Part shown: piece after piece, positions 37,799-48,688 of the stretch | How positions within the stretch are numbered: position 1 is the stretch's first letter | How the letters are laid out: each line of letters opens with the position of its first letter | Source: Culex pipiens pallens | Taxonomy: Eukaryota; Arthropoda; Insecta; Diptera; Culicidae | Length of the DNA: 64,000 nt | Reading direction: 5' to 3' | NCBI RefSeq assembly: GCF_016801865.2 | Contig: NC_068938.1 | Location: 15,410,746 to 15,474,745, forward strand | Program-made: the position numbers and the translations under genes | Notes under the pieces: generated by a model | The model's input: the letters and a program-made list of their open reading frames with translations, nothing else | Told to the model about the DNA's origin: nothing | Databases searched by the model: none

Positions 37799-37941
37799 AC
37801 TTTTTGCCTTTCTTACTAAAGAAAGGTATAGGTTTTACTTTAAGCCAGGACGTCATTTTCATCTTCGTAAATATGTCGATTCAGCATGAATTTTAAACGG
37901 AAAAATCGTCAAAAAATCACACTGCATCGATTTTCGACGCT

Positions 37942-38735
37942 TCGTCGCCAAGTTGTCAAGTTGAGCTTCGAATACTGGCGCGAGAATGCTGGCGCATATA
38001 TTTGCTGGCTCGACTTATACTCGTTTGTAGTAGCTTGTCTACCGATGTTTTCTACAACATGTAAGATATCGTAGCTTTTCGGTTTCTTTTGCCCTGTCCG
38101 TTTTTACATATCTGTCCAATGTTTATTTAAAAACTTTTGTGACATAGGACATTCATCCAGCTACAATCAATTTGTTTCCCGTGCGCTCCTAAAAACGCCT
38201 AAATGTAGACTTCATTTGTCGTAAGTTTATCTAACAGGGTTCATTGGATTCCAATAGGAGCTTTTCAAGCTTTCATCGTTTATATCGTTTTCAATGTTTT
38301 CAATGCTGGCGACGCCAATGGCTTTCTACCTAAGGTTCTCGCGATAGAGTGTGTAGTGGTGCGGTTGTTGAAAATAGCTATCTCTGACTCTGTCACTTTC
38401 TTAGAAGCTTCTTAGGCTAGCTTCCCTGCACCGTGCGGCACACGCGGTTCACCGAAGCTAAAAAACCAAAACCGCGGTGTGCATTGTCACTGGCGCATGG
38501 GAAGCTTGCTATGATCGCTTGTTCATAAACGCTTGTTTGATTACAAACGTACAAGCATATTGTACGATTGAATTAATTCTTTTGGTGAAAATTGCGTTTT
38601 TTATTTCTTTTGGAAATCATATCATTTATAATACTTTGCTTTCATCATAAGACTTTCTTTTGTGCTGACGTTATAAATAAACAAAGTCGATGTTATGAAT
38701 TGAAAAAAGTTCTACCATTGTTATATTCTTTAGTA
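37942..38735. other. Right flank of the satellite
   Basis: The satellite stops abruptly within unit 38 after TTTCGACGCT. The following sequence has no similarity to the unit. An imperfect hairpin joins CTTCCCTGCACCGTG (near 38421) to CGCATGGGAAG (near 38502). No gene is supported. Confidence 0.5.
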
Positions 38736-38753
38736 AGAAAGGCTCTATCTCAC
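38736..38753 (-). repeat. Inverted copy of the satellite's opening motif
   Basis: TTCTTTAGTAAGAAAGGC is the reverse complement of GCCTTTCTTACTAAAGAA, the start of every satellite unit. The following bases (TCTATCTCACCCCAGGTGGG) differ from the unit. It may be the right end of the element family from which the satellite unit was derived. Confidence 0.5.
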
Positions 38754-38804
38754 CCCAGGTGGGATTAAATCGGGTTTTTGGTGAAAATATCCGTTAAATT
38801 CAGG

Positions 38805-38852
38805 TGTTCCACAATTGTGGGAGGCACAATAACATCCCACAATTATGGAACA
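38805..38852. repeat. Small hairpin with 18-bp arms
   Basis: TGTTCCACAATTGTGGGA (38805-38822) pairs with TCCCACAATTATGGAACA (38835-38852) with one mismatch around a 12-base loop. The motif echoes the GTTCCGAATATGTGGGATG terminus 200 bases downstream, so it may be a subterminal repeat of the same element. Confidence 0.6.
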
Positions 38853-39070
38853 GGCAATTTAGAGGCAGTGTTTTGCTGCTCTGAATAAAATAGTCTTGAG
38901 ATGCAGTTTTTTGTTTAAAAAGTACTACTTTTACTAGTGAAATAGCATGTCTAAATAAAGGTCCGAAAAATAGTAGGGTCGCCAGAAAAGATGCATTTGG
39001 CATGCTATTGACAAATTATCACAAAAGTATTCCAAATTTGTGGGTGTTCCGAATATGTGGGATGACTGTA

Positions 39071-40920
39071 GGTCTATTTTTTGAAATCAAACTGAGATTT
39101 ATATTTTTTTCTTAATTGTGTAATTTAGTTGTTTGATCGATTTTCTATATTTTTTAAATTATACTTCGAACCTTTCACCTTTTAAGTGACAAAGTAACCC
39201 ATTTTTTAACAAGCCTTTTTGTGTTAAGAGATTTTATCGCCATGTTTTCTCAATTTATTGGCAGGTTAAGAAATCGGTCTTATTTCCTTTCAATTTGCTT
39301 TTTTCACTATTTAAACAAAATATTTTCAAATGTTGTCAGGTGAAAACGCCTTTCAGATTTCAGATGAGCTGATTTTAAGTGCTAGATGGAATTACACGCT
39401 GTTCTCGCAGGATTTTATAAAAAAAAAAAAATTTGCACGGTTAAAATAATATTGATATCAATTTGATCCAGGTTTGTTTAGAAAAATTGTAAAATTATAT
39501 CAAACAAACTTTTTTCATTTGCTTATCAATTTTTTGAAAATTTTAAAATGAATGTTTATTTCGTGGCATTTATTTTTAGCCAGTGCATTTTAAGATCACA
39601 GTTTTTAAATAATTAAAAAAAATGGTTCTATAAAAAAATCTAAAATTAAAACATATTTTGCAAAAAAAAATACAGTGGTATTTATAACTTTAACAAAAGC
39701 TTTTCATAAAATTTGTAATATTCTTGCACACATAAATTTTCTAAAAAAATACGTCTTATTCAAATCTGTGGTGCCAAAACGGATATAAAAAAAAAATGGA
39801 AAAATTGATTTTTGGGGAAAAAATACTTTTCTCATATGGAATAGTCTCTTCTTAGAAAGCTTTCTCAACTTCTATCCAATTTTATTTACAGTTATAGTAA
39901 ATTTTAATTTAAAATTTTCTATTTCTTGCTAATGCCTTAGTTTAAAGAAATATTTGATCCAAAATATAATGACGGCAAACGAACTTATTGTATCTTGATT
40001 ATTCACCAATAAAACCGAATTGAGTTGAATAATCTTACCCAAAATGTTTCAAACAATTGAGGGGACTACTATTTATATAAATAACTAAATTTCTATGCAA
40101 ACAGTTTTTTGCTCAAACTAATTTTGGAAATGAGCAACTCTCTACGAAATCGGTCTTTTTCTTTAATTTTAATTTTTGTTTTTTTTAATCCAGCTGAAAC
40201 TTTTTTGGAGCCTTCGGTTTGCCCAAAAAAGCCATTTTGCATCATTAGATTGTCCATATAATTCTCCATACAAATTTGGCAGTTGCACAAAAATTATATA
40301 TGAAAATTCAAAAATCTGTATGCTTCGAAGGAATTTTTTGATCGATTTTGTGTCTTCGGCGATGTTGTAGGTATAGATAAGGACTTCACTGAAAAAAATG
40401 ATACACGGTAAATTATTTTTGGTGATTTTTATTTTCACTTTTTGTCAATAAAACTTGATTTTCAGAAAAACACAACTTTTATTTTTATTCTTATATGTTT
40501 TAGGAGATATCAAATGCCAACTTTTCAGAAATTTCCAGAAAAAAAAATCTTTGATCGAGTTATGAATTTTTGAATCAATACTGATTTAAAAAAAATCGAA
40601 ATATTGGTCGCAAAAAATTTTCAACGTTTTCAAGTTATAGCCATTTTTAGGTAACTTTTTTGAAAATAGTCGCAGTTATTTATTTTTTTAAATTAGTGCC
40701 CATGTTTGACCACTTTTGAAACAAATATTTTAAAAAATCTGATAAAATTCTCTATATTTTGCTTTTTTGAACTTTGTTGATACGACCCTTGTTTGCTGAA
40801 ATATATCCAGGGAAATTGAATTTTTCTAAGTCTCACCCAAGGTCCTAACCAGGTCCCAGCAAAAAGGACCTAATAAAAATATTTTTTTGAAAAAAAAGTC
40901 TCACCCAAAAAACCCACAAT
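39071..40920. repeat. AT-rich DNA resembling dispersed mosquito repeats
   Basis: Long A and T runs throughout. The stretch from about 40100 to 40830, with phrases such as GAGCAACTCTCTACGAAATC and TTTGATCGATTTTGTGTCTT, resembles a dispersed repeat I recall from culicine genomes. That cannot be confirmed here. Frames of 64-89 codons have no domain. Confidence 0.35.
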
Positions 40921-41155
40921 TTTATAATATCGATATCTCAGCAACTAATGGTCCGATTTCAATGTTAAAATATGAAACATCTGTGAAATTTTCCGATCTT
41001 TTCGAATACAATATTTTATTTTTTTAAAATTAAGACTAACATTTCAAACGAGTGTAATATTAAATGTTTGTCCCTTTTGAAATGTTAGTCTTGATAAAAA
41101 AAAACAAAATATTGTTTTCGAAAAGATCGGAAAATTTCACGAATGTTTCAATTCT
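40921..41155. mobile_element. Foldback element, 75-bp arms, family shared with 59.4-59.6 kb
   Basis: Arms 40973-41048 and 41076-41150 are imperfect reverse complements sharing GAAATTTTCCGATCTTTTCG against CGAAAAGATCGGAAAATTTC and GACTAACATTTCAAA against TTTGAAATGTTAGTC. The loop (AGTGTAATATTAAATGTTTG) recurs as GTGTAATATTGAATGTGTGT at 59445-59464. The segment before the left arm, ATCTCAGCAACTAATGGTCC, is the reverse complement of sequence near 59561-59582 (ACCATTAGTTGCTGAGATAT). It is therefore a dispersed family with two copies here. Confidence 0.65.
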
Positions 41156-42640
41156 AAACCCGGCTATAAGGAGTACGAGTGAAGGGGGTATTAGAATACG
41201 ACACTTAAAAAAGAATGTTACTTTAAGATATTAAAATAATAAGACAGGATTCAAAAATCAAATCAAACAAAGTATTCGAACTTTTAACTAATCCATATTT
41301 ATTTAGGGTACATATCAGTCTTCAATGAGTATTATTGTTATTGCAGAAATATAAACTTTTGAACCAAGATTAAAGTTCTGAAGAAACATCTAGCGGAAGT
41401 TAGTGATGCTGAAAGTAACAAAAATCTGCTACCCATTCAGCAATGTTTCACAGCTTAATGATAATTTTGGGAGCCCAATTTTGACGCCGCCAACTCTTTT
41501 TTTTTGCTCGCCAAGTTCCTTCATCAACATCATCCCTGCGAAAGCTCATCGCCCTGGTCAATTGTTCCAGGCGCGCTGATGACCCCAAACACGTTCCTCC
41601 CATCCCTTCACCGTCGTCGAAATCCAGCCGATCCCGCGGGAGCCTGAGCTTCACACTTTTGGGGCCCTGCCGGACCAATTCGCAACACCCGGCCACCGCC
41701 GCCGCCGCGCAATCAACTTTGACCAAAAAAGGTAAAAAGCCAAAACGCGCGCACTGCCAAAGCTCATCGAGAGCAGCCAGCACGAAGAATAAGTTCGAGA
41801 AAATTATTGCCGCGCCGAAAAAGGGGGCCAGCGGAATTTGCTGCCCGGGTCTCCGTCGAAGCAGGCCGGGTGGGGGTTTGCGCGAGCGCATCCGCCGCCG
41901 CCGCCATCGAAGGAGGCATTTCATTAGCAATTTTCATTGCTTGTCAAATTCGATCACCAGAGCCTGCTGCTGCTGCTGGAGCTGCTGTGCGATTATTTTA
42001 AGCCAATTTATGAGGGGGGAACTCTCTGGCGTTCGCCGGACCCCGGGCCACAAACATTCCGCGGTCGGCACATTCCCGGGACAGAGAGTGCTTTCACAAG
42101 CAAAACAATAAAAGCGAACGAAACGAACGAAGATGTTTCGGAAAGCTCTTTAAACCGGTGAAGAAGCAGAGGAGGAAATCAGTTAGAATCTAACAGTTTT
42201 ATTGACTTGCGCGCGTCTAGGCGAGAGGAACCTCGCGAGTTCGGAACCCTGGAGAATGTGGTCCATTATTTGTTCCTCTCCGAAGGCTTTGTTCTTAACT
42301 GTGTGTGTTGTATGCTATCCCCGGCATGTCCAGCAGCGGATCATTCCGGGCTCTTTGCTCCACCCCATTTTTCTCGACCTCTTCGATTCTTCGTTACAAC
42401 CGCAGTAATTTCGGACCAACCTCACCCCGTCGTTCTCCACGACTCCCCAGCCCAGCGATTGTGATTAAATTGAGAAAAAATCGGTTCGATTTTCCTTCTA
42501 TTTTTGTATCGAAACGCTCCGGATTCTTTCACCGTACAGAATAGAGTAGGCCGCGATGCTTCGCTACACTCTGCGGCGCAGAACGCACCATCTTCTAGGT
42601 TAGGCCTGCTACGATCACGGATGATCTTGTGAGAAAATCG
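41156..42640. other. AT-rich to GC-rich transition, unique island
   Basis: From about 41440 the sequence is GC-rich with CCG, CGC and CTG triplet tracts (for example 41696-41708, 41892-41906, 41961-41986). Frames of 160 codons (minus, 41448-41930) and 150 codons (plus, 41659-42111) overlap antisense and are Arg/Pro/Ala-rich, the usual product of GC-rich low-complexity DNA. No splice-supported coding exon was recognised. An untranslated exon or regulatory island is possible. Confidence 0.4.
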
Positions 42641-44460
42641 ATTTCCGAACCATCATCAACGCGCGCATTGATTGCAACCCAAGCGCAGTCATAATTGAAA
42701 AAATGAAATGATGGCTGTTCGATCGAGAATCGATCGGTGAATCGGCTGTCCAAAGTGTGTTAAGGGGAAAGGGGGGGGTCTCAGGAAGGGGAACGTGTGT
42801 AATTTATAATCAGATGAGCATCTCAGGGCGAACGATCTGGGAGGGATGAAGCTAAAGGTACTAAGATTACCGAGGCAATGGCTTTAGAGAGAAAAGGTTT
42901 CATTAAGGTCGAACGATCAGGATAACTGGAATGAGGTTTGACAATGTATGGACGTTCGTGACTGGTTACTTTGTAATTCAAATAAATTGGCATTAAAGTT
43001 CAGGCTGGAAATTTCATTAACACTTCATAAACAATTCAAACAATGAAATCTGAATTTAGAAACGATTCAATCGTTTCATTTGTAAATATCCAATATGAAA
43101 AGGTCAAAATCAACTCTGCTTTGAAAAATGACTTCAACGCCAACCAGCGGCGAACCTTCGGCGCGTACAATTCCACCCCGATAAGAAGCTTCCTGTGACC
43201 AGTGTCCCGACTCCTTCCAGAACTGGTCAGGTTGTGATTGCACAATGGTCAAGGACATTATAACACGAATTGGCTTTTAAACGCCTGGGTCTCGCTATCA
43301 AAAACTAGACCCCATCAAGGCAGCAAACAGCAGCGGGCAAAATTTCATTGAATTTGTCAGCTTACGTGCGCCGATGTATGATGAATCGACTCAAATATGG
43401 AGTTCCCACTCCTCCAGTACGCGATCCAATCCAGCTCAACCTGTTTCTTCGAAGTTGGGAAGTCGTCGCTGCCGCCGCCACGTTCGCCAGCAACAACAGA
43501 AAGGGGGTAGTAGCAGCAGGCAGCAAAATGAAGGAAAAACACTTCATCAGGATAAGCCGCTTCTCGGAATGCAGCAGCAGCAGCAGCGATGCGTGCGTGC
43601 GTGTGTTGCTTACTTGCTGCAAACATACCCCTCTATTAATTGCAGTGCGCAAGAAAAATCTTATCACATTGTCGTCGTCGTTGGGGTTGGGGTTGCTGGG
43701 ACTGCTCGGTCTATAAGATTGGCGCGAGGGACGCACTCAAACGTTACGTGGGGTGATTTTAGACTAATATTTGAACAATGTATACTTAACGCTTCACTAC
43801 ATCCAATTACGATATTGTTGGTTAAAGATGTTAACCTGGAATAGTGAAGAAACAAAATATTGTTTAGTTAACAATTTATTTTAAAATTACAGAATAAACG
43901 AAGGAAAATAATTTCAAAAAATCGCTATCCAGCGTTCATTAAATTCAGAATCTGGAACAAATAGAATTTGAGCACTTTGTCCGTGGTTCCGAATTTCATG
44001 AACGCTTATTTACGATGCTGGGAACTAAATTTTCTCAGTGTGGAACTGCAGAAAATTCCGTTTCAACCGCATCCATCATTTTTTATATTTCTCGAATCAT
44101 ATTGCTTATAAATTCATATTTTATTGCCAGAACTTGTTCTTGATACTGTTTCTAGCGTTTTAAATAATAATTTTAGCAAAATACAGAACTTTTCCTTTTA
44201 AGCAAAATTTGGCGTGCAAATTAGTGTCTGGGTTGCATTTTGATTACTTTTCATTGGAAAGTGAGTCATTTGAAGTTTTATCTGAGGTATATACAGTGTT
44301 TTCAGAAAGGATTCAGGAATCAAATTTTTTAAACCAATACTAAAACTTGGTATTTATGGTAAACAACCTTTTGCTTGGTGCTCAAATAATAGCGAGGAAT
44401 GTTTCGAAGAGTTATTGGAGACAAATTTATATATGCTCTAGGATCTTTAAGAAAATAGAA
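42641..44460. other. Mixed unique DNA with CAG-type triplets
   Basis: A GC-richer stretch (43330-43740) contains GCAGCAGCAGCAGCAG (43572-43587) and GGGGTTGGGGTTG. Overlapping frames of 122-156 codons on both strands are Gln/Ser/Ala-rich and not convincing. After 43850 the DNA is AT-rich with nothing recognisable. Confidence 0.4.
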
Positions 44461-45180
44461 AAGGTTGCATAAAATATCATATTTTTTCGAAAATACTCAA
44501 ATTTTCATAATATCATCTGCAAACGAAGCGAAACTTGATATGCTTTTCACTTTTATCAGAGTTATTTTTGTTAAATGTTCACATTTTCACAAAATAGCGT
44601 ATTTTTTTTGAAAGTGCTCAAATTTTCATAATTTGCAATATGGGTATCAAACGATATAAAAGTGTGCATGTATTTTCAGTGTTTTACAGTTTTTTTTTAA
44701 ATAAATACTCAAATTTTCACAAAATACCGTATTTTTTTAAAGTGCGAAGCAAAATTTTACATTCATTTTCGCTGTTTTAGACTTTTTTGAAATACTGAAA
44801 TTTTCACAAAATACCGTATTTTTTCCAAAATATCAAATTTTTCATAATTTGCAACATGGGTATCAAACGAAGCAAAATTTGCTATGATTTTTTACTTTTA
44901 TCACAGTTTTTTTTATTAAATACTAAAATTTTCACAAAATACCGTATTTTTTCGAAAATATTAAATTTTTTATAATTTGCTGCATGGGAATCAAACGAAG
45001 CGAAATTTGGTTTGCATTTTCATTGTTTTTGAGTTTAAGAGTAAAATACTATTTTTTTTCAAAATACCTCTTTTTTTGAAAATACTGAAATTTTTACAAT
45101 TTGTCATATGAGAATTAAACGATCTAAAATTTTGAATGCATTTTCACTGTTGTTAAATTATTAAAATTCGAGTATTTCTG
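44461..45180 (+). repeat. Diverged tandem repeat, period about 125-130 bp
   Basis: The phrase CAAATTTTCATAATTTGC, followed by ATGGGTATCAAACGAAGC, recurs with changes: TGGGTATCAA at 44641 and 44857, TGGGAATCAA at 44985, TGAGAATTAA at 45109, with a first weak copy near 44505. Between them lies ACAAAATACCGTATTTTTTC. The 216-base gap holds a shortened copy. This is an old minisatellite. Confidence 0.6.
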
Positions 45181-45335
45181 AAAAAATACGATATTTTGTG
45201 GAAATTTTAGTATTTCATTCAAACAACTTTAAAACAGTGAAAATGCATGCAAAATTTCAAATATTTTAGTACCCATATTGTGAATTTAAAAAATGTGTAT
45301 TTTTGATAAATTACGGTATTTTGTGATGTTTTTTT
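45181..45335 (-). repeat. Inverted copy of the 125-bp repeat
   Basis: AACAGTGAAAATGCATGCAAAATTT and ACGGTATTTTGTGATG are complements of motifs in the preceding tandem repeat. The array therefore ends in inverted orientation, as in a foldback element. Confidence 0.5.
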
Positions 45336-46620
45336 AAAATTTATACTGTTAAACTAACATATTATCAAAAAACTATTTACTAGAGAAAGCTTAAAAAAAT
45401 CTATGCAATTTGGATGGATTTAGTCAATTTCAAAAATATATTTGAAATAAGTTATTGTCCGTTAACATCGATAGAATTAACGGAATAACTATAACGATAG
45501 ATTATCGTTATCGTTATCGAACCTCGATAATTTTATCGTTAACAACCGTGGTTTGTTTCAAATTTAATTAGGGAAATATTGCATTTAAAGCATTTTCAAT
45601 CAGTTTTACATGTTTTGCAGCCTGTTTTCTGTCCATAAAAAAATCAAGCAAAACAATGTAAATGGGCCAATGACGAAGTGTAAACAATGAGTCTATCCTG
45701 CTTACGTCAGTTGATGTTTACATTAGGAAGGTTTACATTAATTTCTGATTTTCGACATAAACTTTGAAAAATATTTGCGAGAATATTTATTATTTATTTA
45801 TATCGTCATGCCTTATTTGTTTTCACACGAAACCATTATTTATTTTATTTAATGAATTTTTGAAATAATAATTTTTGATAGTTTTAATAATAGTTTTCTA
45901 TCAAAGTAAGAGGACCTTTAATTTAAGGTTTTAGAACTCTGATCTGAGAATCGTAATATTGTAGTAATTTCAAATTTTGTATTCCAAGCATGATTTTGTT
46001 TTGTTTCTTGGTATAAAGGGGTTTACGAAGATTTTTTGTCGAATTTTCTATGAAAAAATAGTTTTAGCTTTTTATTTTACTTCTAAAAGTGAAATTAAAA
46101 TTGGTCTCCATTTCTATTTCCCTTTTTTTATCAATATAGTAATGATTTCAGATCCATTTAAAAAAAAAAACTATTTGAATTATTATGGATAAGACTAAAC
46201 CAACTGTAATTTGTGAAAATCATCCTTTTTTCTCACAACAAATACATGAACGGAAAAAGACAAGTTGCTGATTCAGACGATATACAAATGTAATAGACAT
46301 TTGTATTTTCATTTTGTTTTCTGACTGTCGAAACCCATGTTTAAAGTCTGATAGGGTCAGTTTTTTGTGTACACCGGGTTTTAATTGTTTAAATAAAATG
46401 ATTTGAAAAAATATGATGAATTGTCGGAAAACAAATTAATAAATTGTATTAAATTGATCATTGTAAGCAACCAATCATCCATAACTGAAGTCTAAGCTAG
46501 TCTAAGCCATATTATGAAGATATTCAAGTTGATTGCCAGTGATTTTATTTTTTTTCTCAGATTTTATCAACTTTAAATCCAGCATTATCTGAGGCTGATA
46601 AAATCTTGAACAATGCTAGA
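45336..46620. other. AT-rich non-coding DNA with a CGATAA cluster
   Basis: The motif CGATAA/TTATCG recurs several times between about 45470 and 45545, possibly the subterminal repeats of a decayed transposon. The rest is AT-rich with no gene or clear repeat end. Confidence 0.35.
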
Positions 46621-47943
46621 TTTTAGATTAAAACTCCATGGGAAGAATTTCCTAATCGAATTTCACCCAACATCACGGTACGCACATGCAACAGAACGAA
46701 TGCATTTCGTGCCCTGGCCATCATCATCGTCATAATCATTGTTGCTGGCTGCCCGGTGTCTTTCATACATTGCATTTTTTTCCCGCCGCCACCGCCGTTG
46801 CCACTACCTTCTTTGCGTGCCTCGCTACATAAACAGGGCTGGCACATAGTAATAATGAGGTCTCGGTCGATGGCGGCTGGCTTGGCTCGGCTCTGCTCGG
46901 CGATGATGGCCCCAAAAGGGGGAGGGTCCCAGGCGCAAGGCGAGTAGCTCAAATAGAGAGGTACACCCATCAAAAGCCGCAAGTGCGCAAGTGCCCTCCC
47001 CCTCCTCGGAATACCACCCTCCCCCCTCTTTGATATCAGAAGAAAGGGGAGAGGTTTCCAGGTAATACTCCATTTTTGTGCTTCTCCCCATCATCATCAT
47101 CATGATTTCCACGCACTCTCTGGCCGAGGCATGCAAACTGCTGCTGCTGCTGCTGCTGCTTCAAGAATATCGAGCCCAAAGAAACAGGGAGGAGTGGATG
47201 CATGTTATCATAAAATTAATATTTTTCCATTCTTTTTTTTTTTTTATCGATTATCTATCCAATAAAGTATAATATTAAAAGTTTATAATGACGAAGAATT
47301 ATTTTGCACTTTTAATTTTTTTTCTTTCCTTCCATTCGAAGAAGCGGAATGGGATGGGATAGATCGATCCACCACCATCGACATCCCACCAGCAAGAGTT
47401 AAGAAAGAAAAAAAACCAAGGAAATGCAAGTGCACTGGTGCATTGCAGCAATGGCGGATCGTGCCCTGATCCCCCCCACCTTCCTTGGGATGGAACTCTG
47501 GAAACATGAAATGTGCTTCTTGATAATATACTTATATGCCCACACTTCACCGTCCGTCCGTCATCGTGATCGTGGATCAACAACATCCTATCCCCGGTTC
47601 AGCTTCGTAGCTCAGCTCAGGATGATGGTGACGAAGGGGGTTGCGGGTTGTGGTGATGCATAGTAGATCATCATTCCGAAGGCAGAGTGCAGCACAGCTC
47701 GTCATGGGAAATGGGTTTTGGCGCAAATAGGGGAGGTTGGGGTCGTGTTGTTCGAATTCATAATAGTTTAGAACAGTGAGATTCTTCACGAAGAGACTTT
47801 TTGGGGCAATTTTAACGATTGGAGTGTCCGGTTTTTTCTCTGTTTTAATCATGAGTCATTTAAACTCAAAAGTCAATCAATGCTGCCAAAGTTTAAGCAA
47901 ACTCAGCTAATATTTTACTTAGTACGAAATTGAGTTTTTAAGC
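46621..47943. other. GC-richer unique island with triplet tracts
   Basis: There are GCC-type triplets near 46784-46796, ATC repeats (47089-47103) and (CTG)n at 47140-47159. Frames up to 119 codons overlap on both strands and show no domain. This may be regulatory or untranslated sequence. Confidence 0.4.
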
Positions 47944-47970
47944 ATGACCAGTTCTTTCTGCCTTTTGAGG

Positions 47971-48046
47971 GGAGCGGCCGTGGCTGACTGGTTACGGTGT
48001 TCGCTTTGTAAGCGAATGGTTCTGGGTTCGATTCCCATCTGCTCCC
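47971..48046 (+). pseudogene. tRNA-like head of the retroelement, anticodon TGT
   Basis: The acceptor halves GGAGCGG and CTGCTCC pair at all seven positions (one G-T). The anticodon stem TTCGC/GCGAA is perfect around TTTGTAA, giving anticodon TGT (threonine). The T arm TGGG-TTCGATT-CCCA is intact apart from its outermost pair. A box GTGGCTGACTGG and B box GGTTCGATTCC are strong, so internal pol III promoter activity is plausible. Its place within the target duplication shows that it belongs to the mobile element and is not a free-standing tRNA gene. Confidence 0.6.
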
Positions 48047-48109
48047 AACGAGAAAGTTAAGAACACATAAATTTGAAATGATGAATATGAACGAAAAATC
48101 AAAATCGCT

Positions 48110-48183
48110 CGAAGCGGGGTTCGATCCTCCGTCCTTTGGATTGGTAAGCAAAAATGCTAACCACTAGGCCATGACGACTTGGT
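48110..48183 (-). pseudogene. Second tRNA-like stretch, opposite strand
   Basis: Read on the minus strand it contains TGGCCTAGTGGTTAGCA, a perfect A box, and a downstream GGATCGAACCCCG that partly matches a B box. Stems are incomplete. Two tRNA-like regions facing each other in one element are unusual. Confidence 0.45.
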
Positions 48184-48688
48184 GAGCGTGGACTGGAATT
48201 AGGAATACTGTTACAGAGAGCGAGTTGTGGCGCTATAACCACGGCAAATAGTGTCCAGGGCATTCGTGGAAATACAATGTCCCATTCCAGAGGGTCCCGG
48301 AGTACCAAACCTTCTTAGCATGGTGCTCCCACCGAATACAACCAAATCTTGGAGCGTATGGTGGTGTGTCCCCACGCTTCTTCCTCCCCTGTCGATTCAG
48401 AATTGTGTTGTTGTTCGAACACTCTGTGCTCAAACTCAACCCAATTACGAGTCATCTCTGCGATATGGCTTTACGCAGTAGGCCTGGCCGCTTTAACGCT
48501 TGTGATGCATTATATATGGCGCATTATAATGCAATGGCGCACTACAAATGTTAATAAATGACAAGAAGAATGCTAGGCGTCATCTAACCTAAGGCACTCT
48601 CCAGGATCCCTTCGAAAGATTGGCTGCGCTAGGGTCTGATTAGATTAGATTAGATTAGATTAGATGACCAGTTCTTTCTGCCTTTTGA

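Larger units (their letters stand above)
9573..37941 (+). repeat. 728-bp satellite array, 37 units plus a partial copy
   Basis: Head-to-tail units of 727-729 bp (one of 704) start at 9573, 10301, 11029, 11733, 12460, 13188, 13915, 14642, 15370, 16097, 16825, 17553, 18281, 19008, 19736, 20464 and 21192 (interrupted). They continue at 23246, 23975, 24703, 25430, 26157, 26886, 27614, 28341, 29068, 29795, 30523, 31251, 31980, 32707, 33434, 34163, 34891, 35618, 36345 and 37072. A 143-bp partial unit follows (37799-37941). Each unit opens with ACTTTTTG and the palindrome CCTTTCTTACTAAAGAAAGG, and holds an AAAATTTTGCAAAATTTT palindrome and a GATCGGcaatCCCGATC-type hairpin near its end. Units differ at few sites. 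Frames of 72, 80 and 76 codons recur only because the DNA is repeated. Confidence 0.97.
9266..39068. mobile_element. Putative Tc1/pogo-like terminal inverted repeats bracketing the satellite
   Basis: The segment 9266-9289 (CAGTCATCCCTCATATTCGG followed by AACA) is the reverse complement of 39045-39068 with one mismatch in 24. TA lies immediately outside each (9264-9265 and 39069-39070), the target duplication expected for Tc1/mariner/pogo elements. Non-satellite DNA between the termini is only about 284 bp on the left and 1.1 kb on the right. The simplest reading is one element of ordinary size whose interior expanded into the satellite. Two independent copies in opposite orientation remain possible, because this terminus is probably dispersed in the genome. 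No transposase is visible. Confidence 0.4.
47969..48663 (+). mobile_element. 695-bp tRNA-headed retroelement with (GATTA)n tail
   Basis: A 25-bp target duplication containing GACCAGTTCTTTCTGCC flanks the element exactly (47944-47968 and 48664-48688). It starts with a tRNA-like head on the plus strand (47971-48046) and carries a second, opposite-strand tRNA-like stretch (about 48110-48183). It ends in a GATTA tandem (about 48639-48663). Long duplications and a short tandem tail indicate LINE-driven retroposition. The middle contains no reverse transcriptase, so it is a composite SINE or a LINE 3' end. The near-perfect duplication indicates a recent insertion. Confidence 0.8.

Noticed and set aside
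9573..37941. Repeated 72/80/76-codon frames as a tandem gene family
   Set aside because: Copies exist because the DNA is satellite. Variation is mostly amino-acid changing and includes frame shifts.
9573..37941. CRISPR array, rDNA or integron
   Set aside because: Unit length, lack of spacers, absence of rRNA or integrase sequence, and eukaryotic context exclude these.
9573..37941. Helitron origin of the satellite
   Set aside because: A hairpin is present at the unit start, but it is not followed by a CTRR end and there is no 5' TC terminus at the right place.
41448..42111. Overlapping antisense frames of 160 and 150 codons
   Set aside because: Both are Arg/Pro/Ala-rich and lie in CG-rich triplet DNA that keeps several frames open at once. 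No recognisable protein family.
43348..43855. Frames of 122-156 codons on both strands
   Set aside because: Driven by CAG and GTC triplet tracts. Several mutually overlapping frames are open and none has a domain.
48349..48561. Short frames inside the retroelement
   Set aside because: They lie in the non-coding body of the tRNA-headed element and show no reverse-transcriptase or endonuclease motif.
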